This document shows, piece after piece, positions 1 through 6,537 of a stretch of DNA of 7,344 nucleotides. The position numbers were made by a program, and so were the translations under genes. Location of the stretch: the NCBI GenBank assembly GCA_023441125.1, contig JAEZQV010000411.1, forward strand, positions 1 to 7,344, written 5' to 3'. Source of the stretch: Bacillota bacterium (GTDB lineage: Bacteria; Bacillota_C; Negativicutes; Sporomusales; Sporomusaceae). Every line of letters begins with the position of its first letter. The stretch's first letter is position 1. The notes under the pieces are model-generated. The model was not told the origin of the DNA and ran no database searches. It saw only the letters and a list, made by a program, of their open reading frames with translations.

Positions 1-1
1 G

Positions 2-1495
2 GGCCCGGCTTCTTCCTTATACGGCAGCGATGCGGTAGGCGGTGTCATTAACATCATTACCCGTAAAGCCACCGCAAGTCAAACTAACGTTACCTCCGAG
101 TTCGGCAGCTGGGGTTTTTGGCGGTATGGGCTCACCAGCCAGGGCAAAACCGAGGATATCAGCTATCTGTTAACAGTGGAAAAGAAAAAGCAGGACAACT
201 TTGAATACAAGGACCCCAAAACCGGCCAGACCAAAACACATGCCGATACCCAGCAGGAGCAGCAGTTTATAACCCTGCGGCTTGACAAGGACCTGACCGG
301 CGGCCGTTCGCTCAGCCTGCAGCTGGAGCATACGGAAGATGAATCCGGTTTTGCCGGCTATCTGAAAGCCGACGGCACCAGCGTCTATCCGGGCGGCTAC
401 CGGCTTAACAAAGATAATAACATTGCCCTGACCTATCAGTGGGGCAAGGATTCCGGTCTTGCCAATTTGTTGCGAATCTACCACAACCGTTACGAAACCA
501 CCCATTATAACTCGCTCACAGCCGACTATGACCTCGCAGCAACCGGTCTGGACTGGCAGCAAAGCTGGAAGCTGAATGAAAACCATACCCTGGTGGGCGG
601 CAGTGAGTGGCGCCAGGAAAAACTCGAAGATCATGTTTCCATCGATAAAGCCTTTACGACCAGCGCGCTATTCGTGGAAGACCGGTGGAAACTGCCCAGC
701 AATTGGACACTTTCCCTGGGAACACGCTATGACGACCATAGTGAGGCCGGCGGTCATCTCACCTCGCGGATAACCGCCAACCGCGAAATTAACGCCACTA
801 CCAATATTTACGCATCCTGGGGGCAATATGTCAAGAACCCTACCATTGCGCAAATGTACAGCAACACAATCTATTGGAAAGGCAATCCCAACTTAAAACC
901 GGAAACCGGCAATAGCATCACGATCGGCCTAAATACTGAGCTTGGCGACGGCACCAAGTTGCAGGCCAGCGCCTATCGCAGCCAGATTCAGGATGCGATT
1001 GACTGGAAATGGCAGGACTGGGAAGGCAACGGCACCGAATATACAAAGTATATCAATGTCGACAATGAAAAACGCCGGGGCGTGGATATCAGCCTGACGC
1101 GGCAGCTATCGCCGCAGTGGAGTGTTTCGGGCGGTTACTCTTATGTAAAAATCCAGTCCAAAGCCAACAGTGACGCTTACTATACCGACGATCCCCGCAA
1201 CAGCCAGCCTAATGGCTACCGGCTAAATGTGGAGTATGATCAGGATAAATGGAACAGCAGCCTGACGCTGCGCAGCGCCTCCGGCCGGGATCTTGCCAAG
1301 TTTACCGGCAAAGCCTATACAACGCTGGACATGGTGGTCAACTACAAAATGAATGCCAATACCCGCGCCTTTCTCAAGGGCTACAACCTGACCAATGAAG
1401 CCTATGAAACGACAGGCAGCACCTGGAGCACGACCACCGGCGAGTTCCCCATGCCGGCACGCAGTTTCTATCTCGGCCTTGAGCAAAAATTCTAA
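2..1495 (+). CDS. TonB-dependent outer-membrane receptor, C-terminal part (5' end outside window)
   Basis: This is the end of a TonB-dependent receptor that takes a chelated metal or cofactor across the outer membrane using TonB energy. The frame is open from the window edge, so the gene starts further left; the GTG at 176 is internal and not the start. In-window residues 1-22 hold the end of the plug domain, including GSDAVGGVINIITRK, a hallmark of the FepA/CirA/BtuB group. The rest is a 22-strand-type barrel with alternating aromatic and polar residues, the family motif NPNLKPET (about in-window residues 295-302), a C-terminal NLTNEAYE, and a terminal phenylalanine (LEQKF) as expected for barrel insertion. 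The signal peptide and TonB box are not visible. The ligand cannot be read from the sequence; the downstream BtuCDF-type importer fits a siderophore, heme or corrinoid. Family call is firm, substrate unknown. Confidence 0.95.
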   Translation, partial: GPASSLYGSDAVGGVINIITRKATASQTNVTSEFGSWGFWRYGLTSQGKTEDISYLLTVEKKKQDNFEYKDPKTGQTKTHADTQQEQQFITLRLDKDLTGGRSLSLQLEHTEDESGFAGYLKADGTSVYPGGYRLNKDNNIALTYQWGKDSGLANLLRIYHNRYETTHYNSLTADYDLAATGLDWQQSWKLNENHTLVGGSEWRQEKLEDHVSIDKAFTTSALFVEDRWKLPSNWTLSLGTRYDDHSEAGGHLTSRITANREINATTNIYASWGQYVKNPTIAQMYSNTIYWKGNPNLKPETGNSITIGLNTELGDGTKLQASAYRSQIQDAIDWKWQDWEGNGTEYTKYINVDNEKRRGVDISLTRQLSPQWSVSGGYSYVKIQSKANSDAYYTDDPRNSQPNGYRLNVEYDQDKWNSSLTLRSASGRDLAKFTGKAYTTLDMVVNYKMNANTRAFLKGYNLTNEAYETTGSTWSTTTGEFPMPARSFYLGLEQKF

Positions 1496-1509
1496 TACCG
1501 GTTTTTTGA

Positions 1510-1536
1510 GGAGATTGACCGCCACAGTCAATCTCC
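1510..1536 (+). terminator. Perfect 10-bp inverted repeat after the receptor gene, possible weak terminator
   Basis: The arms GGAGATTGAC (1510-1519) and GTCAATCTCC (1527-1536) are exact reverse complements around a 7-nt loop, starting 15 nt after the receptor stop codon. The position fits an intrinsic terminator or a 3'-end stabilising hairpin. The following tract is only C-TTT-CCCC, so termination would be weak and read-through into the downstream genes is likely. The other strand has no T-run after the stem either. An operator role is an alternative, because the inner half-sites (TTGAC/GTCAA) resemble those at the tetR operator, but the centre spacing differs (7 against 4 nt). Confidence 0.5.
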
Positions 1537-1572
1537 CTTTCCCCTGTTCAGCCCTATTCAGTTCAAACCAAC

Positions 1573-1772
1573 GGAGGTAACAGCAAATGGAATTTGCAAC
1601 ACAAGCACTCAGCATTTTTCACAAGGGCGGCCCGGTTATGTATTTGCTGCGCCTATGCTCGGCGTCGGCAGTAACGATCGCCGCGGAAAGCTTCATCTAT
1701 TATCGCAATAGCGCCAGCGGCCGGGCAATTGTCTGTTATTCCACCTTACCCGTATCTTTCCGTCTGAATTAG
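1573..1772 (+). pseudogene. Decayed exbB/tolQ/motA-type proton-channel gene, N-terminal remnant with its ribosome binding site
   Basis: A strong Shine-Dalgarno site (GGAGGT, 1573-1578) precedes an ATG at 1587 that opens a 61-codon frame. The first ~46 residues look like the N-terminus of an ExbB/TolQ/MotA-family inner-membrane protein: a short amphipathic start, FHKGGPVMYLL leading into a transmembrane segment, then ESFIYYRN where family members usually have an E-R-x-x-Y-x-R type motif. Family members are usually around 200 residues. Here the resemblance ends near 1725, and the frame finishes with an unrelated tail and a stop at 1770-1772. No frame between 1725 and 1818 shows the later glycine-rich transmembrane helices, so the loss looks like a deletion rather than a simple frameshift. 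An Arg inside the first membrane segment (MYLLRLC) and Ser in place of the usual Arg after Glu also suggest decay. ExbB normally works with ExbD and TonB to power receptors such as the one just upstream. A functional short membrane peptide cannot be excluded but is less likely. Confidence 0.65.
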
Positions 1773-1818
1773 CCACCTTGGCGCTACATCCCATATCATT
1801 AGAGGAGAAACATCTTCC

Positions 1819-3546
1819 ATGCAATGTATTGTACGTTTGCTCTCAGAAGCGAAAAAATATTACTGGCACCTGTTCGGCGCCGTTGCCGGTATTGTCGTCT
1901 ATACAGCAATCAACCTGCTTGGCCCCGGTTTGATCAGCCAGCTGATCGACCTGTTGACAGGCAATTTTAGCACGGCCGCTATCCCGCAGGTACAGCAGCT
2001 GGCCATGTTGCTGCTGGGAACCTATCTGTTGCGGGCTGTCTTTCGTCTGGCCAGCGACTATTGGGCGCATTATGCCGCCTGGAATATTGTCGCTGAAATG
2101 CGGGTCAAAGTATATGATCACCTGCAGAATCTTTCACTGCGTTTTTACAATGACAAACAGACCGGGCAGCTCATGAGCCAGGTCATCAATGATACGGCCC
2201 AGTTTGAATTGCTGATTGCCCATGCCCTGCCCAATATATTAAGCAGCGCCCTGATTGTAGCCGGGGTGGCCCTGCTGCTGCTGCGGCTCAACCCCTGGCT
2301 GGCGCTGTTAACCTTTATACCGGTGCCGTTCATGGTATTGTTCAGCTATTACTATACCCGGCGGATCTACCCGGCCTATAGCGTGCACCAGGCCCGTCTG
2401 GGCGATATGAACGCCGTATTGCAGGATAACCTCGCCGGCATAAAAGAGATTCAGCTCTTTGGGCGCCAAACCTGTGCGTCGCGCCTGTTCAGCAACCAGA
2501 CCTACCAATGGCGGGACGCCGTTATGAAAGTAGTCTGGCTGGGCGGCGTCTACCATCCTACGGTAGAAGGAATTTTATCCATGGGCACCGTTATTGTCGT
2601 GGGCTTTGGCGGCATCATGGCACTCAATGGCATGCTGCAGGTCGGTGATATTGTACGTTTTTTGCTATACCTCAGCCTGTTTTACGCCCCCATCGCCACG
2701 CTGGTGACCTCGGTTGACAGCCTGCTGCAGGCAGTGGCCGGCGCGGAACGGGTATTTTCCCTGCTTGATGCCGAGCCGGATATAAAAGACAAGCCTACGG
2801 CCATATCGCTGTCAACCAGCGCCGGCCGGCTCGCCTTCCGTAACGTAACTTTCCGCTATGCCCAGGATTCTCCTGTATTGGACAATATCTCCTTTGACAT
2901 TCCGGCCGGCAATATGGTAGCCTTCGTCGGCCCGACAGGGGTAGGCAAAACCACCCTGGCGGCACTGATAACCCGCTTCTACGACCCCCAGTCCGGCCAG
3001 GTACTGCTGGACGGCAGAGATATCCGCGATATCTCCCTGGCTTCACTGCGCAATCAAATCAGTGTTGTCCCGCAGGATGTCTTCCTGTTCAACGGGTCTA
3101 TTGCCGATAACATTGCCTATGGCAAACCGGCTGCCACCCGTGAGGAAATTATGGCAGCGGCCAAACAGGCCTATATCCATGATTTTATAACCTCCCTGCC
3201 GCAAGGCTACGATTCCTTGGTAGGGGAACGGGGTGTATTGTTATCGGGCGGCCAAAAACAACGCTTGGCTATTGCCAGAGCATTGCTGCGGGATACACCG
3301 ATCCTTATTCTCGATGAAGCCACTGCAGCCGTTGACCCGGAAGCGGAAAGCAAGATTCAGCAGGCCATTCAACAGTTGGCCGGTAACCGCACCCTGCTGG
3401 TGATTGCCCACCGCTTATCCACAGTACGCCGGGCCGACAAAATTATTGTACTGGATAATGCGACCATTACCGAGCAGGGCAGCCATCGGGAACTATTGGC
3501 TGCCGGCGGCTTGTATGCCCGCTTGTGCACTTCGCAAATAGCCTGA
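1819..3546 (+). CDS. Exporter-fold ABC transporter, fused permease and ATPase half-transporter
   Basis: This 575-aa protein has the MsbA/ABCB-type architecture: six membrane helices in residues ~1-310, then a nucleotide-binding domain. Visible ATPase elements are the A-loop Tyr347, Walker A GPTGVGKTT (371-379), Q-loop Gln419 (VVPQD), signature LSGGQKQR (475-482), Walker B ILILDEAT (495-502), D-loop AAVD and switch His531 (AHRLS). All key residues are present, so it should hydrolyse ATP, probably as a homodimer because no partner half-transporter is nearby. The ATG at 1819 follows GAGGAG (1802-1807) at a slightly long spacing and gives a full-length N-terminus. It lies 46 nt after the exbB remnant and 36 nt before the permease gene, all on one strand. 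Proteins of this fold usually export lipids, peptides or drugs, but YbtPQ and IrtAB use it to import iron-siderophores. In this cluster it could export or recycle a chelator, or handle the imported ligand. Family is certain, substrate and direction are not. Confidence 0.93.
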   Translation: MQCIVRLLSEAKKYYWHLFGAVAGIVVYTAINLLGPGLISQLIDLLTGNFSTAAIPQVQQLAMLLLGTYLLRAVFRLASDYWAHYAAWNIVAEMRVKVYDHLQNLSLRFYNDKQTGQLMSQVINDTAQFELLIAHALPNILSSALIVAGVALLLLRLNPWLALLTFIPVPFMVLFSYYYTRRIYPAYSVHQARLGDMNAVLQDNLAGIKEIQLFGRQTCASRLFSNQTYQWRDAVMKVVWLGGVYHPTVEGILSMGTVIVVGFGGIMALNGMLQVGDIVRFLLYLSLFYAPIATLVTSVDSLLQAVAGAERVFSLLDAEPDIKDKPTAISLSTSAGRLAFRNVTFRYAQDSPVLDNISFDIPAGNMVAFVGPTGVGKTTLAALITRFYDPQSGQVLLDGRDIRDISLASLRNQISVVPQDVFLFNGSIADNIAYGKPAATREEIMAAAKQAYIHDFITSLPQGYDSLVGERGVLLSGGQKQRLAIARALLRDTPILILDEATAAVDPEAESKIQQAIQQLAGNRTLLVIAHRLSTVRRADKIIVLDNATITEQGSHRELLAAGGLYARLCTSQIA

Positions 3547-3582
3547 ATCGTAATAAAATCCCGATAGGAGATCATACCGGAT

Positions 3583-4671
3583 ATGACGCAACCCAACCGA
3601 CAAGAAATGTTTCCCCGACCGGCCGCCGTCCGCCGGCAGCAGGCCTTTAGCTTACTGCTCGCAGGCTTGATCCTGGCTGTACTGCTGACCATCGTACTGG
3701 CAGTTTGTTTAGGCACCGTAAAAATAGCCCCGGTGGAAGCATACCGGATACTGCTATCCAAACTCTTGCACGTAAGCAGCGGCGATACTCTCAGCCAGCT
3801 TGCAGCCGTTCACACCGACATCATCTGGAAGATCCGTCTGCCGCGGGTCTTGCTGGCTGTTATTGCCGGCGCCGGTTTAGCCGCCTGCGGCACAGTCATG
3901 CAGGCCTCTGTGCAGAATCCGCTGGCCGACCCTTACATCCTGGGGATTGCAGCCGGCGCTTCGCTTGGCGCCACCTTTGCCATTCTGCTGAACGGCTCAG
4001 CCGGTCCGGGAACGGCATTCTGGGCCTTTGCCGGTGCCCTGGCCGCCTGTCTGCTGGTCCTGGTATTATCAGGCATCGGCGGCCGGGTGTCCACTGTCAA
4101 GATGATCCTGGCCGGAACGATTGCCAACGCCTTGTTCAGCGCCCTTACCAATTGTATCATTTACCTTGCCGGCAATACCGAAGGCATCCGTACCGTTACT
4201 TTCTGGACAATGGGTTCCCTGGCCGCAGCCAAATGGAGCAACCTGGCTTTGCCGGCGTTTGGCGTATTAGCAGGCTGCGTGTTTTTTCTCCTCCAGTCCC
4301 GCCGCCTCAATATCCTGCTGCTGGGCGAGGAGGCCGCCGCCACGCTGGGCCTCGATCTAGCCAAAGCCCGCCGCAGCAATCTCATGGTAACGGCGCTGGT
4401 AACCGGCCTGATTGTGGCAGCCTGCGGTGTGATCGGCTTTGTTGGCCTGATTATTCCCCACATCGTCCGCGGCATTACCGGCTCCGATCACCGCCGCCTG
4501 CTGCCGGCGTCCATTCTAACCGGCGCTATTTTTCTCACCTGGGCCGATGTATTGTCCCGGTCTGTCTTGGCTAGCGGCGAACTGCCGATTGGAATTGTCA
4601 CGTCCCTCATTGGCGCCCCCTTCTTTCTGTATATCCTCTGCAAAAATTCGCTTGGCTTTGCCAGTAAATAA
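3583..4671 (+). CDS. FecCD/BtuC-family ABC importer permease
   Basis: This 362-aa inner-membrane permease belongs to the family that moves iron-siderophores, heme or cobalamin from the periplasm to the cytoplasm. After a ~20-residue hydrophilic N-terminus come hydrophobic helices consistent with the ten-helix BtuC fold. Family landmarks are RLPR (85-88), the region that in BtuC contributes arginines contacting the binding protein; NPLADPYILG (112-121); and GFVGLIIPHIVR (285-296), the cytoplasmic loop that couples to the ATPase. Length is at the upper end of normal for the family (about 330-350). The ATG at 3583 follows TAGGAG (3565-3570) with a long 12-nt gap; an in-frame ATG at 3607 would shorten the N-terminus by eight residues and is the main alternative. 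The stop lies 12 nt before the ATPase start, and its last base begins that gene's Shine-Dalgarno site, so the two are co-transcribed and probably made in step. Confidence 0.95.
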   Translation: MTQPNRQEMFPRPAAVRRQQAFSLLLAGLILAVLLTIVLAVCLGTVKIAPVEAYRILLSKLLHVSSGDTLSQLAAVHTDIIWKIRLPRVLLAVIAGAGLAACGTVMQASVQNPLADPYILGIAAGASLGATFAILLNGSAGPGTAFWAFAGALAACLLVLVLSGIGGRVSTVKMILAGTIANALFSALTNCIIYLAGNTEGIRTVTFWTMGSLAAAKWSNLALPAFGVLAGCVFFLLQSRRLNILLLGEEAAATLGLDLAKARRSNLMVTALVTGLIVAACGVIGFVGLIIPHIVRGITGSDHRRLLPASILTGAIFLTWADVLSRSVLASGELPIGIVTSLIGAPFFLYILCKNSLGFASK

Positions 4672-4683
4672 GGAGGGACAGTT

Positions 4684-5460
4684 ATGCAGCTGTCAGTACA
4701 AAATATTAACGTAACCGTAAGCAATAAAAATATCGTCCGGGCAGTCTCCCTTGAGGCAAAAAACGGAGATTTTATCGGTATTATCGGCCCGAACGGCTGC
4801 GGCAAATCCACCCTGCTCCGCACCATCTACCGGGCTATTAAGCCAAATACCGGTATTATCCTGTTTGACGGCCAGGATATAAAAAATATCAGCATGTCAG
4901 ACTCCGCCAAGAAGCTCGGCGTAGTAGGGCAGTTTAATCATTTGAATTTTGACCTTACTGTCCTCGAACTGGTCCTGATGGGCCGCTCACCGCATAAAGG
5001 TTTGCTGGCAACCGACACAGCCGAAGATTATAGAATTGCCCTCAGCGCCCTCCGCCAGGTAGGCATGGAGGATTATACCGACCGCAATTTTACCACGCTT
5101 TCCGGCGGTGAAAAACAACGCATCCTGCTGGCCCGGGCCTTGACGCAGCAGCCGCAGCTGCTGGTTCTGGATGAACCGACAAATCATCTGGACATTAAAT
5201 ATCAACTGCAGCTGCTTACCCTTGTTAAATCGCTGGGTATCGGCGTACTGGCCGTTTTACACGACCTCAATCTGGCTGCCATGTACTGTGACAAACTTTA
5301 TGTAATGAAGGCAGGGAACATCGTAGCCTGCGGACAACCGCACAAGATTCTAACCCGGGAGCTGATCCGTGAAGTCTATGAAATTGATTGCACCATTCAG
5401 GAAAACAAAGCTACTGGCTGCCTGTCCATTGCCTATCATCCCCTCTGCCGGTATGCTTAA
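4684..5460 (+). CDS. FecE/BtuD-family ABC importer ATPase
   Basis: This 258-aa cytoplasmic ATPase drives the adjacent FecCD/BtuC-type permease. Motifs in order are Walker A GPNGCGKST (35-43), Q-loop Gln83 (VVGQ), signature LSGGEKQR (139-146), Walker B LLVLDEPTNHLD (159-170) and switch His193 (AVLHDLN). The EPTNHLD form and the length match the iron/cobalamin importer group rather than exporter ATPases. The ATG at 4684 has an excellent Shine-Dalgarno site, AGGAGG at 4671-4676, with 7 nt spacing. The end of the gene overlaps the binding-protein start by 8 nt, giving the order permease, ATPase, binding protein. The last ~25 residues are a short divergent tail with no recognised role. Substrate follows the permease and binding protein and is not determined. 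Confidence 0.95.
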   Translation: MQLSVQNINVTVSNKNIVRAVSLEAKNGDFIGIIGPNGCGKSTLLRTIYRAIKPNTGIILFDGQDIKNISMSDSAKKLGVVGQFNHLNFDLTVLELVLMGRSPHKGLLATDTAEDYRIALSALRQVGMEDYTDRNFTTLSGGEKQRILLARALTQQPQLLVLDEPTNHLDIKYQLQLLTLVKSLGIGVLAVLHDLNLAAMYCDKLYVMKAGNIVACGQPHKILTRELIREVYEIDCTIQENKATGCLSIAYHPLCRYA

Positions 5461-6460
5461 CTATCTCTTGTATTTTATTCTCGCCCTGGTCCTGGCCGGG
5501 TGCAGTCAGGCGATTCCCCTCCAGCCGCCACCTGTCGCCAGAGCGCCTGCTGCCTATACGCCGGTTGCCATTACCAATTACGATGCTGCCGGCAACCCGG
5601 TGCTGTATACCTATCACCGGCCGCCGGCCCGTGTCGCCGTCACCCATCCCGGAGCAACCGAACTGCTGCTGGCGCTTGGTCTGAAAGACCATATTCTGGC
5701 CACGGTAGCGCCTTACGGTCCGCCACTTGCATCCGTGTCCACCGAGTATGCCGCTCTTAATATCATTCCTGCCCGCTATGCACCGACGGCCGAGGAAGTG
5801 CTGGCCATGCAGCCGGATATGATTATTGGCTGGGCCCATCATTTTAACGACAGTACCCTGGGAGACGTGTACAGCTGGCATGAGCGCGGCATAGCCACCT
5901 TTGTCATGCTCAGTTCCCTGACCAAAACCAAACCAACCCTGGATAGCGCACTCTACACGCTGCTGGCCGATATGGGACGAATTTTTGCTGTCGAGGATAA
6001 AGCAGCACTGCTGATTAAGAACTATCAGTCGCGGCTTGCCCGGGTCGAGCAGTCACTGCAAAGCGTTAAAAATAAAAAAACCGTTATGGTCTTGCAGGAC
6101 CAGGGCAATGGTCAATTCGTTCTCTATGACAGCAGCTATCTGATCGGCACGATGATTGCACTGGCCGGCGGAAAACACATTGCGGTCGATGTAGAGTCCG
6201 TTGTCGGCGCTGAAAGGGTTCTGGCTTACGACCCCGATTTCATACTATTTGTTTCTCAAGGTAAAAGCAGTACGGAAAATCTGCCGGATGCCGACGCAAT
6301 AGCCCACCTGCAGCAATTGGATGAACTGACAAGCATGCGGGCCATCCGTGACGGCCACATCATCAACCTGCCCTTCTTTACGGTAAATAACGGCGGCGTG
6401 CGCACCGTGGACGCCATCGAGCAGATTGCCCGCGAATTATATCCTGAGCAATTTAAATAA
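5453..6460 (+). CDS. Fe/B12-type substrate-binding lipoprotein (BtuF/FecB-like)
   Basis: This 335-aa protein would sit on the outer face of the inner membrane, bind the ligand delivered by the receptor and hand it to the permease. From the ATG at 5453 it begins with a short hydrophobic signal ending in the lipobox LAGC, with Cys17 as the lipidation site, then a proline- and alanine-rich linker to about residue 45. The periplasmic-binding domain begins near RVAVTHPGATELL (60-72). Glu70 and Glu254 (GAERVLAYDPDFIL) are in the positions of the two glutamates that in BtuF form salt bridges with permease arginines. A distinctive stretch GWAHHFND may lie near the ligand site (inference). The start is uncertain: 5453 overlaps the ATPase gene by 8 nt, has no clear Shine-Dalgarno site and would rely on translational coupling. 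In-frame GTG 5369 (after GGGAG at 5357-5361) and ATG 5378 would add 28 or 25 residues with basic residues before the hydrophobic core. I prefer 5453 because it gives a compact lipoprotein signal and minimal overlap. Confidence 0.9.
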   Translation: MLNYLLYFILALVLAGCSQAIPLQPPPVARAPAAYTPVAITNYDAAGNPVLYTYHRPPARVAVTHPGATELLLALGLKDHILATVAPYGPPLASVSTEYAALNIIPARYAPTAEEVLAMQPDMIIGWAHHFNDSTLGDVYSWHERGIATFVMLSSLTKTKPTLDSALYTLLADMGRIFAVEDKAALLIKNYQSRLARVEQSLQSVKNKKTVMVLQDQGNGQFVLYDSSYLIGTMIALAGGKHIAVDVESVVGAERVLAYDPDFILFVSQGKSSTENLPDADAIAHLQQLDELTSMRAIRDGHIINLPFFTVNNGGVRTVDAIEQIARELYPEQFK

Positions 6461-6474
6461 CTATTGGTAATTTA

Positions 6475-6503
6475 TTGACAGCGGTATTATTTTAATCTAC
6501 AAT
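6475..6503 (+). promoter_or_regulatory. Sigma-70/sigma-A type promoter of tetR
   Basis: A perfect -35 box TTGACA (6475-6480) is separated by 17 nt from a -10 box TACAAT (6498-6503), one mismatch from consensus. Transcription should start near 6509-6511, giving a leader of only about 25-35 nt. The promoter begins 14 nt after the binding-protein stop codon, so tetR has its own promoter even though it lies on the same strand as the transport genes. No terminator separates them. Confidence 0.85.
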
Positions 6504-6528
6504 GTAAACTGACGTCAGTCAGTTTACA
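6503..6528 (+). promoter_or_regulatory. Palindromic operator, probable TetR binding site
   Basis: The 11-bp arms TGTAAACTGAC (6503-6513) and GTCAGTTTACA (6518-6528) are exact reverse complements around a 4-nt centre GTCA. The core also contains a nested perfect 12-bp palindrome, ACTGACGTCAGT (6508-6519). The site begins at the last base of the -10 box and covers the predicted transcription start, where a bound dimer would block transcription. Its size and symmetry fit a TetR-family operator, and the nested palindrome could allow two overlapping binding registers. Autorepression by the downstream regulator is the natural inference. Confidence 0.8.
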
Positions 6529-6531
6529 AGC

Positions 6532-6537
6532 GAGGTG
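6532..6537 (+). promoter_or_regulatory. Shine-Dalgarno-like GAGGTG that questions the tetR start
   Basis: GAGGTG contains the GTG that would be the conventional start at 6535, so it cannot serve as ribosome binding site for that codon. It is placed 6 nt before an in-frame ATT at 6544, normal spacing for a start. Nothing resembling a Shine-Dalgarno site is found in the ~15 nt upstream of 6532, which is operator sequence. Confidence 0.45.

Noticed and set aside
170..634. 154-codon open frame on the minus strand
   Set aside because: It lies fully antisense to the receptor barrel, has no ribosome site or family resemblance, and mirrors the codon structure of the real gene.
1729..1758. Possible promoter TTGTCT-18-TATCTT before the ABC genes
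   Set aside because: Both boxes match consensus at only about four of six positions; such matches are expected by chance.
1780..1818. Possible Fur box (CATATCATTA) upstream of the ABC transporter
   Set aside because: Only a few bases match half of the 19-bp Fur consensus, and there is no inverted partner.
1712..1933. Open frame in the +2 register across the end of the exbB remnant and the start of the ABC gene, reading LTRIFPSELATLALHP
   Set aside because: No start codon with a ribosome site and no recognised family; it could be the relic of a deleted gene's end, but nothing supports this beyond the open frame.
3705..4574. 289-codon open frame on the plus strand inside the permease gene
   Set aside because: It is a shifted-frame shadow of the permease, rich in Arg, Pro, Ser and Cys, and the permease frame has clear family motifs.
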